The position numbers and the translations under genes were made by a program. Below, in pieces: positions 44,267 to 53,248 of a DNA stretch of 64,000 nucleotides (position 1 is the first letter of the stretch; the number at the start of each line of letters is the position of its first letter). Source of the DNA: Olsenella sp. (lineage in GTDB: Bacteria; Actinomycetota; Coriobacteriia; Coriobacteriales; Atopobiaceae). Location: positions 167,908 to 231,907 of the forward strand of contig JALCMG010000003.1 of the NCBI GenBank assembly GCA_022648325.1, given 5' to 3'. The notes under the pieces were generated by a model. The model did not search any database and was not told the DNA's origin. It saw only the letters and a program-made list of their open reading frames with translations.

Positions 44267-45703
44267 ATGGACTTCTCACAAACTATTACAAGCAAGGGCT
44301 GCGTCCCCATCTCGGGGATTACGTTTGAGTCATGGGATGACAAGCTGGACTGCATGAGACCCGCAGGAAGAGGTGCTGTCCCACAGACAGTAAAGACTAT
44401 GGTTTCGTATGAGGCCATTCCTCCGCAGTCTCTCGCGGCGCGGCGGAGTGCAAACAACGACCCCCAAACCACGTTGGTTGATCTTGCAGCGTGCGTAATT
44501 CAGCGGACAGAGATTCAAATGCCTGCTGAGAGGCTCTTTCAACTGGCGTCCCAAACAGGACCGCTTTTTGCCCGCGAGCAGGAGAGCCTTGAGGACTGGG
44601 CTTATGCGGCTAACTCCGCCCACCTTGCGGTTGCGCTCCAGGAAACCGTGATGGGCATTAATCCCATCGCTCAGCTCAACGACAAGAGCAACAGGAAGGT
44701 TAGCAAGTATTGTTGCCAAGACATTTGGCAAGGAGGCTCTTTTGCCATCTTTCACACCAGGCTCTCGATGACAGGGACGTATTTCTCGCTTTTTGGAAAG
44801 AGCCCTTTTGTGCGGCGGATGAATGCCAAAGACGGGCTCTTCTACTATGTTTTTGCGGTTCCCGTTGCTGCTCCGCTTTCCCAGGAGGGGCGTTGCCCCT
44901 TTTGCGCGCGGCCCGGCTTGGTGGACGTTTTTGCCGTTCGACTGGGACACGAGATCTCCTTCGGCGAGTACGAGATGCTTAAGGAGGTGTTTTCCGGGCT
45001 GCTCGACGTGGGTACGGATAAGCTTGGCACCCTCGACGCCCCTGTCGAAAAGTGCGGGATTGTTAACCGCGATGGGGAGAGCGCGTCATCTTTCGCTGCG
45101 AGTAGTAAAGAGCTCATCTTTACCCCCGCTGCCCTTGGGCCCGATGATTCTGATGCTATCCATGCCTTGGTCCAGATGATCGTGACCGTGCACCTGTCCG
45201 GAGTCTCGATTGACGTCTTTCGAGGAGAACGGGATACGGGCTATCTCTCGTTTGCAAACTATCTGTCGTACCTCTGGCTGGACTTCGGGCGAACGTCATC
45301 GAAAGCTCTTCTGGGCTATTGTGCCTATTGCGGAAAGGCGTTCTCCCTCGTAGGCCATCGGGGAGTGAAGCGCCAGTATTGCAGCGATGAGTGCAGGACT
45401 AAGGCAAAGAACGAAGCCAGCCGTCTTAAGACGTGTGAGGTGCGGGAGCTCTTTCTCTCTGGTCAGAGCGTGTCATCCATAGCATCGAGGGAATACAGCG
45501 GGGATCCTAAAGGGGAGGCCCGAGTAAGGGAACGGCTTGAGGGTTGTGTCGAGCTAAAGCATATGCTTGATGACTCAATTGAACGGGATGGATGGCGCGG
45601 CTCCCAGCTCTTGCGTCGTTGCATCGACGAGGGCGTATCGATGGACAAACTTTTAAGCAAGAGGCGGATGGAAGAGCTCCGGAAACTCCACGGTACTCAG
45701 TAG
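44267..45703 (+). CDS. Unknown protein with C-terminal zinc finger
   Basis: This roughly 478-residue protein is without signal peptide or membrane segments. Near residue 360 it has YCAYCGKAFSLVGHRGVKRQ then YCSDECRTKAKN, a treble-clef type zinc site, followed by a helical end. I do not recognise the large N-terminal part. Starts at 44231 (GTG, inside a half copy of the palindromic repeat), 44249 and 44267 are all in frame; 44267 has the best ribosome-binding site (GGGAG). It lies among three zinc-ribbon membrane-protein genes and is transcribed opposite to them. Confidence 0.65.
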   Translation: MDFSQTITSKGCVPISGITFESWDDKLDCMRPAGRGAVPQTVKTMVSYEAIPPQSLAARRSANNDPQTTLVDLAACVIQRTEIQMPAERLFQLASQTGPLFAREQESLEDWAYAANSAHLAVALQETVMGINPIAQLNDKSNRKVSKYCCQDIWQGGSFAIFHTRLSMTGTYFSLFGKSPFVRRMNAKDGLFYYVFAVPVAAPLSQEGRCPFCARPGLVDVFAVRLGHEISFGEYEMLKEVFSGLLDVGTDKLGTLDAPVEKCGIVNRDGESASSFAASSKELIFTPAALGPDDSDAIHALVQMIVTVHLSGVSIDVFRGERDTGYLSFANYLSYLWLDFGRTSSKALLGYCAYCGKAFSLVGHRGVKRQYCSDECRTKAKNEASRLKTCEVRELFLSGQSVSSIASREYSGDPKGEARVRERLEGCVELKHMLDDSIERDGWRGSQLLRRCIDEGVSMDKLLSKRRMEELRKLHGTQ

Positions 45704-46380
45704 AGTCGCTGGTCGGGCATTGCCATGTCCTGCACCCTCTTCTGTTTTTTGGCGAGGTTCGCGCAGGCATCTTGATATTGGAGGGACAGCTGCTTGACGT
45801 TCTTCCATTGCTTGATGAAGTACGGGATTCCGATGAGAATGCCAATGGCAGCTACTATTGCGAACAAGATGAGAAAGACTACCGTGTTCCCAAAGAAGAG
45901 CAGGTCTTTCTCCTTTCCGAGTGTCCAAAGCCCCCAAACTCCCCAAACGCCCGCAAGGGTAATAAGGGACGTGAAGAGGAGCGCCAACGCCTGGATGTCA
46001 CCGTTTGGGGAGAGCATTGTCGCGATGGTCGGGGCAATCATGAGGGTGAGAAGCGGTCCAACGACAGACATCCGCTTGGCCCTATTCTCTGCTTCCGAAT
46101 ACGCCATAGAGAGGTACGCGACGTCATTCTCCGCCTCGTGGAGTTCGTCGACTGCGAGTCGCGAACGAACATAGCTTGATTCAAGAGCCTGGCGAACAGC
46201 ATCTTGGGTCGCTCCAGCGTTTGAAGAGACAGCGTAGTCATTCACTTCGATATCAGTCTCGTCGAGGCGTCCCTTCTCGGAGGGATCGGACGTCGATTCG
46301 CAACGCGTGAGTAGACTTCCGCAGTTACCGCAAAACCTCGCGTTGGAACTCATGGTTGCACCGCAAACTGAGCACTTCAT
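45697..46380 (-). CDS. Zinc-ribbon membrane protein
   Basis: This 227-residue protein has a zinc ribbon (MKCSVCGATMSSNARFCGNC) and a helical middle (QALESSYVRSRLAVDELHEA). Four hydrophobic segments follow (VVGPLLTLMIAPTIATML, ALALLFTSLITLAGVWGVWG, LLFFGNTVVFLILFAIVAA and GILIGIPYF), then a coiled-coil-like tail. ATG 46380 follows GAAGGG. Its 3' end overlaps by seven bases the end of the convergent zinc-finger gene. Function unknown. Confidence 0.72.
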   Translation of the reverse strand: MKCSVCGATMSSNARFCGNCGSLLTRCESTSDPSEKGRLDETDIEVNDYAVSSNAGATQDAVRQALESSYVRSRLAVDELHEAENDVAYLSMAYSEAENRAKRMSVVGPLLTLMIAPTIATMLSPNGDIQALALLFTSLITLAGVWGVWGLWTLGKEKDLLFFGNTVVFLILFAIVAAIGILIGIPYFIKQWKNVKQLSLQYQDACANLAKKQKRVQDMAMPDQRLY

Positions 46381-46527
46381 CTGAGCATCCCTTCTCTGGT
46401 GGTCTTGGTGATGCGAATGATAGAGAGGTGTATTACTCAATTAAATGGATTTTGACCGAGTAAATTAATTGTCTCCTCGAGGCCTTTGCGCCCTTCCACC
46501 GATAAATGAGAGATTGCTGCTTGATGT

Positions 46528-46545
46528 ATATCATATATATGATAT
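46528..46545. promoter_or_regulatory. 18-bp perfect AT palindrome upstream of NADH oxidase
   Basis: ATATCATATATATGATAT is self-complementary and lies about 95 bp before the NADH oxidase start. Its size and position suit an operator for a dimeric regulator, perhaps redox- or oxygen-linked. The regulator is unknown. Confidence 0.4.
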
Positions 46546-46639
46546 TAAATAAGTAACATTAGTTCCGTAAGCGTTGCCTCGCCTCATGCCTTGAGACCTA
46601 AATGGCAACGCGGCACGCTGCGGGAGGGAAGGGGAGCAC

Positions 46640-47992
46640 ATGAGCAGGATCGTTATCGTCGGCGCAAACCACGCGGGGACCGCGGCTGCCAACGCCATCC
46701 TCGACAACCACCCCGGCAACGAGGTCGTGATCATCGACCAGAACAGCAACATCAGCTTTCTGGGGTGCGGCATGGCGCTGTGGATCGGCCGGCAGATTTC
46801 GGGTCCAAGTGGCCTCTTCTACCAGACCAAGGAGGGCTTCGAGGCCAAGGGCGCGACGGTCCACATGGAGACGCGCGTCGAGTCCGTGGGCTACGACGCC
46901 CAGGTGGTCCATGCCGTTGGGCCGGACGGTATCCGCCTCGACGTGCCCTACGAAAAGCTCGTCCTTGCCACGGGCTCGCTGCCCATCATCCCGCGCATCG
47001 AGGGTATCGACCTCCAGAACGTCCAGCGCGTGAAGCTCTTCCAGGACGCGCAGGCAGTGGTCGACAAGCTCCAGGACCCCGCAATCCGCCGCGTGACCGT
47101 GGTTGGCGCGGGCTACATTGGCGTCGAGCTAGCCGAGGCCTTCCAGCGCAACGGCCGCGAGGTCACGCTCGTCGACATGGCCCCCACCTGCGTCTCGAGC
47201 AACTTCGACGAGGAGTTCTGCGGCCTCATGGCCGAGAACCTCCGCAGCCATGGCATCAAGCTGGCCTTTGGCGAGAAGGTCCTGCGCCTTGAGGGGGTGG
47301 GCGGCAAGGTTGCCCGCGTGGTCACCGACAAGGGCGCCCACCAGGCCGACCTCGTGTGCATGTGCATCGGCTTCAAGCCCAACACCGAGCTCTTTGCCAA
47401 CGCGGGCTTTGACACCCTGAGAAACGGCGCCCTTCTCGTTGACCACCATCAGGAGACCAGCCGCCGTGGCGTCTATGCGGTGGGCGACTGCTCGAGCTGC
47501 TTCTACAACGCCAAGGACGGCGAGCCGGCATACATCGCGCTGGCGACAAACGCCGTGCGCTCGGGCATCGTGGCCGGCCACAATGCGTGCGGGGCGGCGA
47601 TCGAGGGCGTGGGCGTGCAGGGCTCTTCGGGCATCTGCATCTACGACCTCAAGATGGTGGCAACGGGGCTTACCGAGGCAGCTGCCCGCAAGGCGGGATA
47701 CGACGCATGCGTGAGCGACTTCTCGCAGGTGCAGAAGGCGACCTTCGTGGAGGGCGAGAACCCCGAGGTCAAGGTGCGCGTGGTGTACGACGGCACCACG
47801 AGGAGGGTCCTTGGCGCGCAGATGGCGTCGGCCTACGACATGAGCGCGGGAATCCACATGTTCTCGCTTGCGATTCAGGAGGGGCTGACCATCGATCGCC
47901 TGGCGCTGCTCGACGTCTTCTTCCTCCCGCACTTCAACCAGCCGTACAACTACTACACCATGGCGGCGTACTCCGCGGTTTTGGGAGAGTAG
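46640..47992 (+). CDS. nox: NADH oxidase (FAD-dependent, CoA-disulfide reductase family)
   Basis: This 450-residue flavoprotein has the FAD site MSRIVIVGANHAGTAAANA with active-site H11, redox-active C43 in SFLGCGMALW, a second dinucleotide motif TVVGAGYIGVELAEAF for NADH, and GVYAVGDCSS near the end. It most resembles water-forming NADH oxidases, which regenerate NAD+ and remove oxygen. ATG 46640 follows AGGGGAGCAC. A palindromic operator candidate lies upstream and a hairpin follows. Confidence 0.9.
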   Translation: MSRIVIVGANHAGTAAANAILDNHPGNEVVIIDQNSNISFLGCGMALWIGRQISGPSGLFYQTKEGFEAKGATVHMETRVESVGYDAQVVHAVGPDGIRLDVPYEKLVLATGSLPIIPRIEGIDLQNVQRVKLFQDAQAVVDKLQDPAIRRVTVVGAGYIGVELAEAFQRNGREVTLVDMAPTCVSSNFDEEFCGLMAENLRSHGIKLAFGEKVLRLEGVGGKVARVVTDKGAHQADLVCMCIGFKPNTELFANAGFDTLRNGALLVDHHQETSRRGVYAVGDCSSCFYNAKDGEPAYIALATNAVRSGIVAGHNACGAAIEGVGVQGSSGICIYDLKMVATGLTEAAARKAGYDACVSDFSQVQKATFVEGENPEVKVRVVYDGTTRRVLGAQMASAYDMSAGIHMFSLAIQEGLTIDRLALLDVFFLPHFNQPYNYYTMAAYSAVLGE

Positions 47993-48029
47993 CCCCCACG
48001 GGGTTTGTTGCCCGGTAACAAAATCCCAT

Positions 48030-48060
48030 CGATACACATTCGTCGCTCGAATGTGTATCG
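48030..48060. terminator. 13-bp hairpin after nox
   Basis: CGATACACATTCG/CGAATGTGTATCG with loop TCGCT, 38 bp after the stop codon. A weaker related hairpin (ACAgATTCG/CGAATgTGT) follows at 48074-48094. No T-tract is present. Confidence 0.5.
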
Positions 48061-48246
48061 ACCTGCGCGCGTCACAGATTCGTTCACGAATGTGTAGCGG
48101 GTGAGAAAGGGATCGGGACTTCGCGCCGGGGGAGTGGTGGTCGCAGCGTATCCGGCCGCCATGCGGAACTCTGCTGGAGGTTCCGAATACTGTCGTCTCC
48201 GGGCGTTAGACTCTTGTGAGTCAATTCGATACCACAGGAGACATGC

Positions 48247-50778
48247 ATGTCCTCTGACCAGCAGTTCTCGTTTTTCTCCACAGCACCTGCGGCAACGTCC
48301 GCGTCTGCGGCGGCCAACCGTCCCTCCGCCATCGACATCGACGGCCTCAACCCCGCGCAGCGTGACGCCGTGCTCTGTACGCATGGCCCGCTCCTGGTGC
48401 TCGCCGGCGCCGGCTCGGGCAAGACGCGCGTGCTCACGTACCGCATCGCGCACATGGTGGCCGACGAGGGCGTGCGTCCGTGGCAGGTCCTCGCCATCAC
48501 GTTCACCAACAAGGCGGCGGCCGAGATGCGTGAGCGCCTCAACGCGCTGCTCCCCGGCGGCACCCGCGGCATGTGGGTGTGCACCTTCCACGCCATGTGC
48601 GTGCGCATGCTGCGAGACGACCCAGAGCTCGTGGGCTACCAGCCAAACTTCACCATCTACGACGACGATGACTCCAAGCGCCTGGTCAAGACCATCATGT
48701 CCGAGCTCGACGTCGACCCCAAGCAGTTCCCCATCCAGGCGATCCGCTCGCAGATCTCGGCCGCAAAGAACGGCCTGGTCATGCCCGACGAGATGCTGGC
48801 CCAGGCGCAGACCCCGCTCGAGCGCAAGGCGGCGCAGGTCTACCGCGTGCTGCAGGGCCGCCTCGAGCGCGCCAACGCCATGGACTTCGACGACCTCCTG
48901 GTGAAGGCCTTCGAGCTTCTCGCCAAGAACCCGCAAGTTCTCGACGCATACCAGGAGCGCTTCCGCCAGATCAGCGTGGACGAGTACCAGGACACCAACG
49001 GCGTCCAGTACGCGATCACCAACCTCCTGGCCCGCAAGTACAGGAACCTCATGGTCGTGGGTGACGACGACCAGTCCATCTACTCCTGGCGTGGTGCCGA
49101 CATCAAGAACATCCTTTCGTTCGAGAAGGACTACCCGGACGCCCGCGCGGTCAAGCTCGAGCAGAACTACCGCTCCACCGGCCACATCCTCAACGCGGCC
49201 AACGCCGTTGTGGCCTACAACTCCCACCGCAAGGCCAAGCGCCTCTTCACCGACGCGGGCGATGGCGAGAAGATCCGCGTGTACCAGGCCGCCGACGAGC
49301 GCGACGAGGGCCGCTGGATTGGCTCGGAGATCGAGAAGCTGCACGACAAGGGCACCAGCTACGACGACGTGGCCGTGTTCTACCGCACCAACGCGCAGTC
49401 GCGCATCCTCGAAGACATGTTCCTGCGCGCAGGCGTGCCGTACAAGATCGTGGGCGGCACGCGCTTCTTCGACCGCCAGGAGGTCCGCGACGTGATGGCC
49501 TACCTCAAGGTCGTCGTGAACCCGGATGACGATGTGGCCGCGCTGCGCGTTGTCAACACGCCGCGTCGCGGCATTGGCTCCACGTCCATCAACAAGATTC
49601 GCACCTATGCGGCCGAGAACCGCCTCTCGTTCTTCTCGGCGTGCGAGGCGTGCATCGCCGAGCAGGGCCTGCTCTCGCCCAAGGTGCGGGGCGCCCTCTC
49701 CGAGTTCACGGGCACCATCGAGGCCGGCCGCCACATGACGGGCGAGCTCTCGGACGTGGTGGAGGCCATCATCGACCGCTCCGGCCTCATCCGGGCCCTC
49801 GAGGCCGAGCACTCCGTCGAGGCCGACAGCCGCATCGAGAACATAAAGGAGTTCTACGGCGTCGCGGCCGAGTTCGACGAGACCCACGACGACGCCGTCG
49901 AGACGCTCGAGAGCCTGGAGCAGCTCCGGGCCGCAGGCCTGGGGGACGGCCCGACTTCCTCCCCCAGCGGCGATTTCGCGAGCGGAGCGAGCGAGCGAGC
50001 GCCGCAAGGCGCGAGCGCTGAGCCGCAGGGGGAAGCCGGGCTGCCCCCGGTCGCGGCAGAGAAGCTTCCGGCGCTCATGGAGTGGCTCGCGCTGCGCTCG
50101 GACCTGGACGCGCTCGCGGGCTCGACGAGCGCCGTCACCATGATGACGGTGCACTCGGCGAAGGGCCTGGAGTTCCCGGTTGTCTTCGTCGCTGGCATGG
50201 AAGAGGGGATATTCCCGCACTCGGCGCACGAGGGCGACCCGGCGTCGATCGAAGAGGAGCGCCGCCTGGCATACGTCGCCATCACGCGCGCCCGCAAGCG
50301 CCTCTACCTCACCTATGCGCTCACGCGCCGCACCTTTGGCTCGGTTCAGGCAAACCCGCGCAGCCGCTTTGTGAACGAGATTCCCGCGGCAGACGTTGAG
50401 GCCGTGGGCGTGGGCTCCTCGGGCTTCTCGGGCGTGGGCTGGGAGAAGCGCGGAGACAGGCACGGCACCTTTGGCAGCGGACGCGGCTCTGAGGTCTATG
50501 GCGGCCACGTCTTTGGCTCGCGCACGCGCTCGACGGGCGGCTCCGCGGCCCCGAGCACGGTGGCGTCCTCGCCCCTGCCGCGCCCCCAGGCCCCGCGCAG
50601 GGATGCTGCCAAGGCGGCGGAGTCCTTCTCGGCAGGGGATCGCGTCTCGCACAAGACCTTTGGGCCGGGCGTGGTCATCTCCGCGCAGGGCGACACCATC
50701 GAGGTGCGCTTCTCTCGCACGGGCAAGACCAAGAAGCTCATGAAGGGCTTTGCGCCCATCGTGAAGATCGAGGGATGA
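48247..50778 (+). CDS. pcrA: UvrD/PcrA-type DNA helicase
   Basis: This 843-residue superfamily 1A helicase acts in repair and replication. Seen: LNPAQRDAV (Q motif), AGAGSGKTRVLTYRI (Walker A, near residue 55), TFTNKAAAEM, DEYQDTN (Walker B), VVGDDDQSIYSWRGAD, LEQNYRST, MTVHSAKGLEFPVVF and ITRARKRLYLTYA. The C terminus ends in a Tudor-like RNA-polymerase-binding domain (DRVSHKTFGPGVVISAQGDT). An in-frame palindromic insertion lies at about residues 565-602. ATG 48247 follows AGGAGACATGC. The stop codon is shared with a 29-bp palindrome. Confidence 0.92.
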   Translation: MSSDQQFSFFSTAPAATSASAAANRPSAIDIDGLNPAQRDAVLCTHGPLLVLAGAGSGKTRVLTYRIAHMVADEGVRPWQVLAITFTNKAAAEMRERLNALLPGGTRGMWVCTFHAMCVRMLRDDPELVGYQPNFTIYDDDDSKRLVKTIMSELDVDPKQFPIQAIRSQISAAKNGLVMPDEMLAQAQTPLERKAAQVYRVLQGRLERANAMDFDDLLVKAFELLAKNPQVLDAYQERFRQISVDEYQDTNGVQYAITNLLARKYRNLMVVGDDDQSIYSWRGADIKNILSFEKDYPDARAVKLEQNYRSTGHILNAANAVVAYNSHRKAKRLFTDAGDGEKIRVYQAADERDEGRWIGSEIEKLHDKGTSYDDVAVFYRTNAQSRILEDMFLRAGVPYKIVGGTRFFDRQEVRDVMAYLKVVVNPDDDVAALRVVNTPRRGIGSTSINKIRTYAAENRLSFFSACEACIAEQGLLSPKVRGALSEFTGTIEAGRHMTGELSDVVEAIIDRSGLIRALEAEHSVEADSRIENIKEFYGVAAEFDETHDDAVETLESLEQLRAAGLGDGPTSSPSGDFASGASERAPQGASAEPQGEAGLPPVAAEKLPALMEWLALRSDLDALAGSTSAVTMMTVHSAKGLEFPVVFVAGMEEGIFPHSAHEGDPASIEEERRLAYVAITRARKRLYLTYALTRRTFGSVQANPRSRFVNEIPAADVEAVGVGSSGFSGVGWEKRGDRHGTFGSGRGSEVYGGHVFGSRTRSTGGSAAPSTVASSPLPRPQAPRRDAAKAAESFSAGDRVSHKTFGPGVVISAQGDTIEVRFSRTGKTKKLMKGFAPIVKIEG
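49940..50050. repeat. REP-like palindrome inserted in frame within pcrA
   Basis: CCTGGGGGACGGCCCGACTT with CCTCCCCCAGCGGC is matched in inverted orientation by GCCGCAGGGGGAAGCCGGG and CTGCCCCCGG, with GAGCGAGCGAGCGAGCGCC between. The encoded linker (GDGPTSSPSGDFASGASERA, then PQGASAEPQGEAGLPP) has no counterpart in typical PcrA and separates two conserved helicase blocks. Confidence 0.6.
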
Positions 50779-50804
50779 GACAAAGGGACAGTCCCTTTGT
50801 CTCA
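50776..50804. repeat. 29-bp palindrome, copy 5
   Basis: A perfect palindrome whose TGA is the pcrA stop codon. The downstream gene (IclR) runs in the same direction. Confidence 0.92.
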
Positions 50805-50943
50805 CGCTCGCGGATGAAAAGCGCCGCATACCGTCTGGTGGAACGCCACGCGCTACGGATGTCATAAGCTCTTCTCGCCGGTGATGCGCCTGCATCAGCC
50901 ACGTCAGGTGCAAGACGTTATATGACGGTGAGGGGAAGCAGCT

Positions 50944-51705
50944 ATGGTCGAGTCGATACGCGTGGTTGATCGAGCCTTTGACGTCCTCGAGGCGCTTTCC
51001 GACAGCCGCGAGCCGCTGTCGCTCGCCGACATCTCAAAGACCACGGGCCTAAGCAAGAGCACCGCGCACCGCATCCTCTCCTCGATGGCGTCGCGCCAGT
51101 ACGTGGAGCGCGACGAGGAGGGCGGATACCGCCTGGGCTACAAGTTCATCGAGATCGCAAGCTCGCGCATCAACAGCCTGGAGCTTCTCACCGAGGCAAA
51201 GCCGTGCCTCTCGCGCATGCTCTGGGACCTCAGCCTCACCACGCACATGGGCGTGCTCGAGGGTACCGACGTGGTCTACATGGAGAAGATGGACGTCTAC
51301 CCCCACACGCGCCTCTACACGCAGGTGGGGTACCGCTCGCCCGCGTTCTGCTCGTCGATGGGGAAGTGCCTGCTCTCGTGCCTCTCGGGCGACGAGCTCT
51401 CCCGCATCCTCGACTGCTGTGACTTCAAGCGCTACACGCCGTATACCATCTGCTCGCGAGAAGACCTTGTCGAGCACCTGCGGAAGGTGCGCGCCCAGGG
51501 ATGGGCGATGGACAACGAGGAGTACCAGCTGGGGCACCGCTGCGTTGGCGCGCCGGTGTTCGACTACCGCGGCGAGGCGGTGGCCGCCATCAGCGCGAGC
51601 GGCACGGTCTCGGAGCTCACGGATGACCGCATCGACATGGTTGCCGCCGAGGTCATGAGCGCCGCGCGGCACCTCTCGCGTCGCATGGGCTACCAGGCCG
51701 CGTAG
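50944..51705 (+). CDS. IclR family transcriptional regulator
   Basis: This 253-residue regulator has an N-terminal winged helix-turn-helix (SLADISKTTGLSKSTAHRIL) and a C-terminal GAF-like effector domain (THMGVLEGTDVVYMEKMDV, SSMGKCLLSCLS, APVFDYRGEAVAAISASG). IclR regulators usually control neighbouring catabolic genes; the convergent aldehyde dehydrogenase and FIST genes are the nearest candidates. ATG 50944 follows GAGGGGAAGC. Confidence 0.88.
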   Translation: MVESIRVVDRAFDVLEALSDSREPLSLADISKTTGLSKSTAHRILSSMASRQYVERDEEGGYRLGYKFIEIASSRINSLELLTEAKPCLSRMLWDLSLTTHMGVLEGTDVVYMEKMDVYPHTRLYTQVGYRSPAFCSSMGKCLLSCLSGDELSRILDCCDFKRYTPYTICSREDLVEHLRKVRAQGWAMDNEEYQLGHRCVGAPVFDYRGEAVAAISASGTVSELTDDRIDMVAAEVMSAARHLSRRMGYQAA

Positions 51706-51710
51706 ACGAG

Positions 51711-51740
51711 ACGGGCCCGCACCAAGCGATGCGGGCCCGT
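51711..51740. terminator. Bidirectional terminator between iclR and aldehyde dehydrogenase
   Basis: ACGGGCCCGCA/TGCGGGCCCGT, 11 bp perfect, with an 8-nt loop lies between the two convergent stop codons. It is followed by TTCCC on the plus side. Confidence 0.75.
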
Positions 51741-51763
51741 TTCCCAGCCTTTCTCGGCAGCCA

Positions 51764-53197
51764 TTACACGATGCCCTTGAGAACGACGGTCTTGGTGTGC
51801 GTGACCTCGTCGAAGGTGGACATGACGCCCTCGGTGCCAATGCCGGAGTACTTGTAGCCGCCAAACGGCATCTCGAAGCTCCTGAAGAAGCTCGCGCCGT
51901 TGATCACGGCGCCGCCGCACTCCAGGCGCTCGGCGACGCTCGTGGCGAGCTTCATGTCGCGCGTGAAGACGCACCCGCAAAGGCCAAACTTGGAGCCGTT
52001 GGCAATCTCCACGGCCTCGTCGACGGTATCGAACGTGATGATGGGCACCACGGGCGCGAAGATCTCCATGTCCTTGGCGACGTCTGCGGTGGCAGGAACG
52101 TCCGCGATGACCGTCGGCTCGAGGAAGGCGCCGTTGCGATGGCCGCCGAGGATGACCTTGCCGCCCTGCTCCACGGTGAGCTTGACCTGCTCCTCCGCCT
52201 TGATTGCGGCCTTCTCGGAGATGAGGCAGCCAATCTGCGTGGACTCGTCGGCGGGGTTGCCCTGCTTGAGCGCCGAGATGCGCGCCACGGCCTTGCTCGT
52301 GAACTCGTCCACGAGGCTCCTGTGGATGAGGAAGCGCTTGGAGGCGCAGCAGACCTGGCCGGTGTTGTACATGCGGCCCCACATGAGCTCGTCAACGGCA
52401 AGGTCCACGTCGCCGTCGGGCAGGAGGATGAAGGCGTCGTTTCCGCCCAGCTCAAGGGCAGTGTGGGCAAGGTGGTCCGCCGCGTGGTGAGCGGTCTCGA
52501 TGCCAACTTCGGTCGAACCGGTGAGGGTGATGGCGTCGACGTCGGGGTTGGTGCAGAGCCAGTTGCCAACCTTGGAGCCACGACCGGTCACGATCTGGAT
52601 GGCGCCGGGCGTGACGCCGGCCTCGCCGAGAAGCGCCGTGAGCATGCAGAGCGCAAGCGGGTTGTCGGTCGACGGCTTCACGATCACCGCGTTGCCGGCG
52701 AGAAGCGCTGGCGCAACCTTCTGGTCGAAGAGGTCGCAGGGGAAGTTGAAGGGGATGACGGCGGCGATGACGCCCAGGGGCTCGCGGCGGGTGATGAGGA
52801 TGTGGTGCTCCTGGCCAGCCTCCATGCCAGCGGGAATCGTCTCGCCGTAAAGGTGCTTCGCGCGCTCCGCGAAGGCGCGGAAGGCGACGGGGATGTTCGA
52901 GATCTCTGCGCGGGCCTCGACGATGGGCTTGCCCGTCTCGGCGCAGAGGGTCTGGGCCAGCGACTCGTGGTCGCGCGCCACGAGGTCGAGGAACTTCATG
53001 AGGATGTCGGTCTTCTCGTGCACCGGCACCTTTGCCCAGGTGGGCTGCGCAGCCTTGGCGTGCTGGACGGCTGCCTTGATGTCCTCCTCGGTCGCCGAGG
53101 GGATGGTCTCGATGAGCTTGCCGGTTGCGGGGTTGGTGACCTCGATGGTTGCGCCGTCCGAGGCGTCGGCAGGCTTGCCGTTAAGGAACATTTGCAT
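51764..53197 (-). CDS. Aldehyde dehydrogenase (NAD(P)-dependent)
   Basis: This 477-residue ALDH has the oxyanion asparagine in VIPFNFPCDL, the coenzyme motif TGSTEVG, the general base in LELGGND, the nucleophile C283 in GQVCCASKRF and EIFAPVVPI near the C-terminal part. It resembles succinate-semialdehyde and related short-chain dehydrogenases; the substrate is not determined. ATG 53197 follows GAAAGGA. The FIST gene lies 51 bp upstream on the same strand, probably in one operon. Confidence 0.9.
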   Translation of the reverse strand: MQMFLNGKPADASDGATIEVTNPATGKLIETIPSATEEDIKAAVQHAKAAQPTWAKVPVHEKTDILMKFLDLVARDHESLAQTLCAETGKPIVEARAEISNIPVAFRAFAERAKHLYGETIPAGMEAGQEHHILITRREPLGVIAAVIPFNFPCDLFDQKVAPALLAGNAVIVKPSTDNPLALCMLTALLGEAGVTPGAIQIVTGRGSKVGNWLCTNPDVDAITLTGSTEVGIETAHHAADHLAHTALELGGNDAFILLPDGDVDLAVDELMWGRMYNTGQVCCASKRFLIHRSLVDEFTSKAVARISALKQGNPADESTQIGCLISEKAAIKAEEQVKLTVEQGGKVILGGHRNGAFLEPTVIADVPATADVAKDMEIFAPVVPIITFDTVDEAVEIANGSKFGLCGCVFTRDMKLATSVAERLECGGAVINGASFFRSFEMPFGGYKYSGIGTEGVMSTFDEVTHTKTVVLKGIV

Positions 53198-53248
53198 GGC
53201 AGGTCCTTTCCTCTCGTATGGGATGCTTGTGGGTATTGACGCTTGCGG

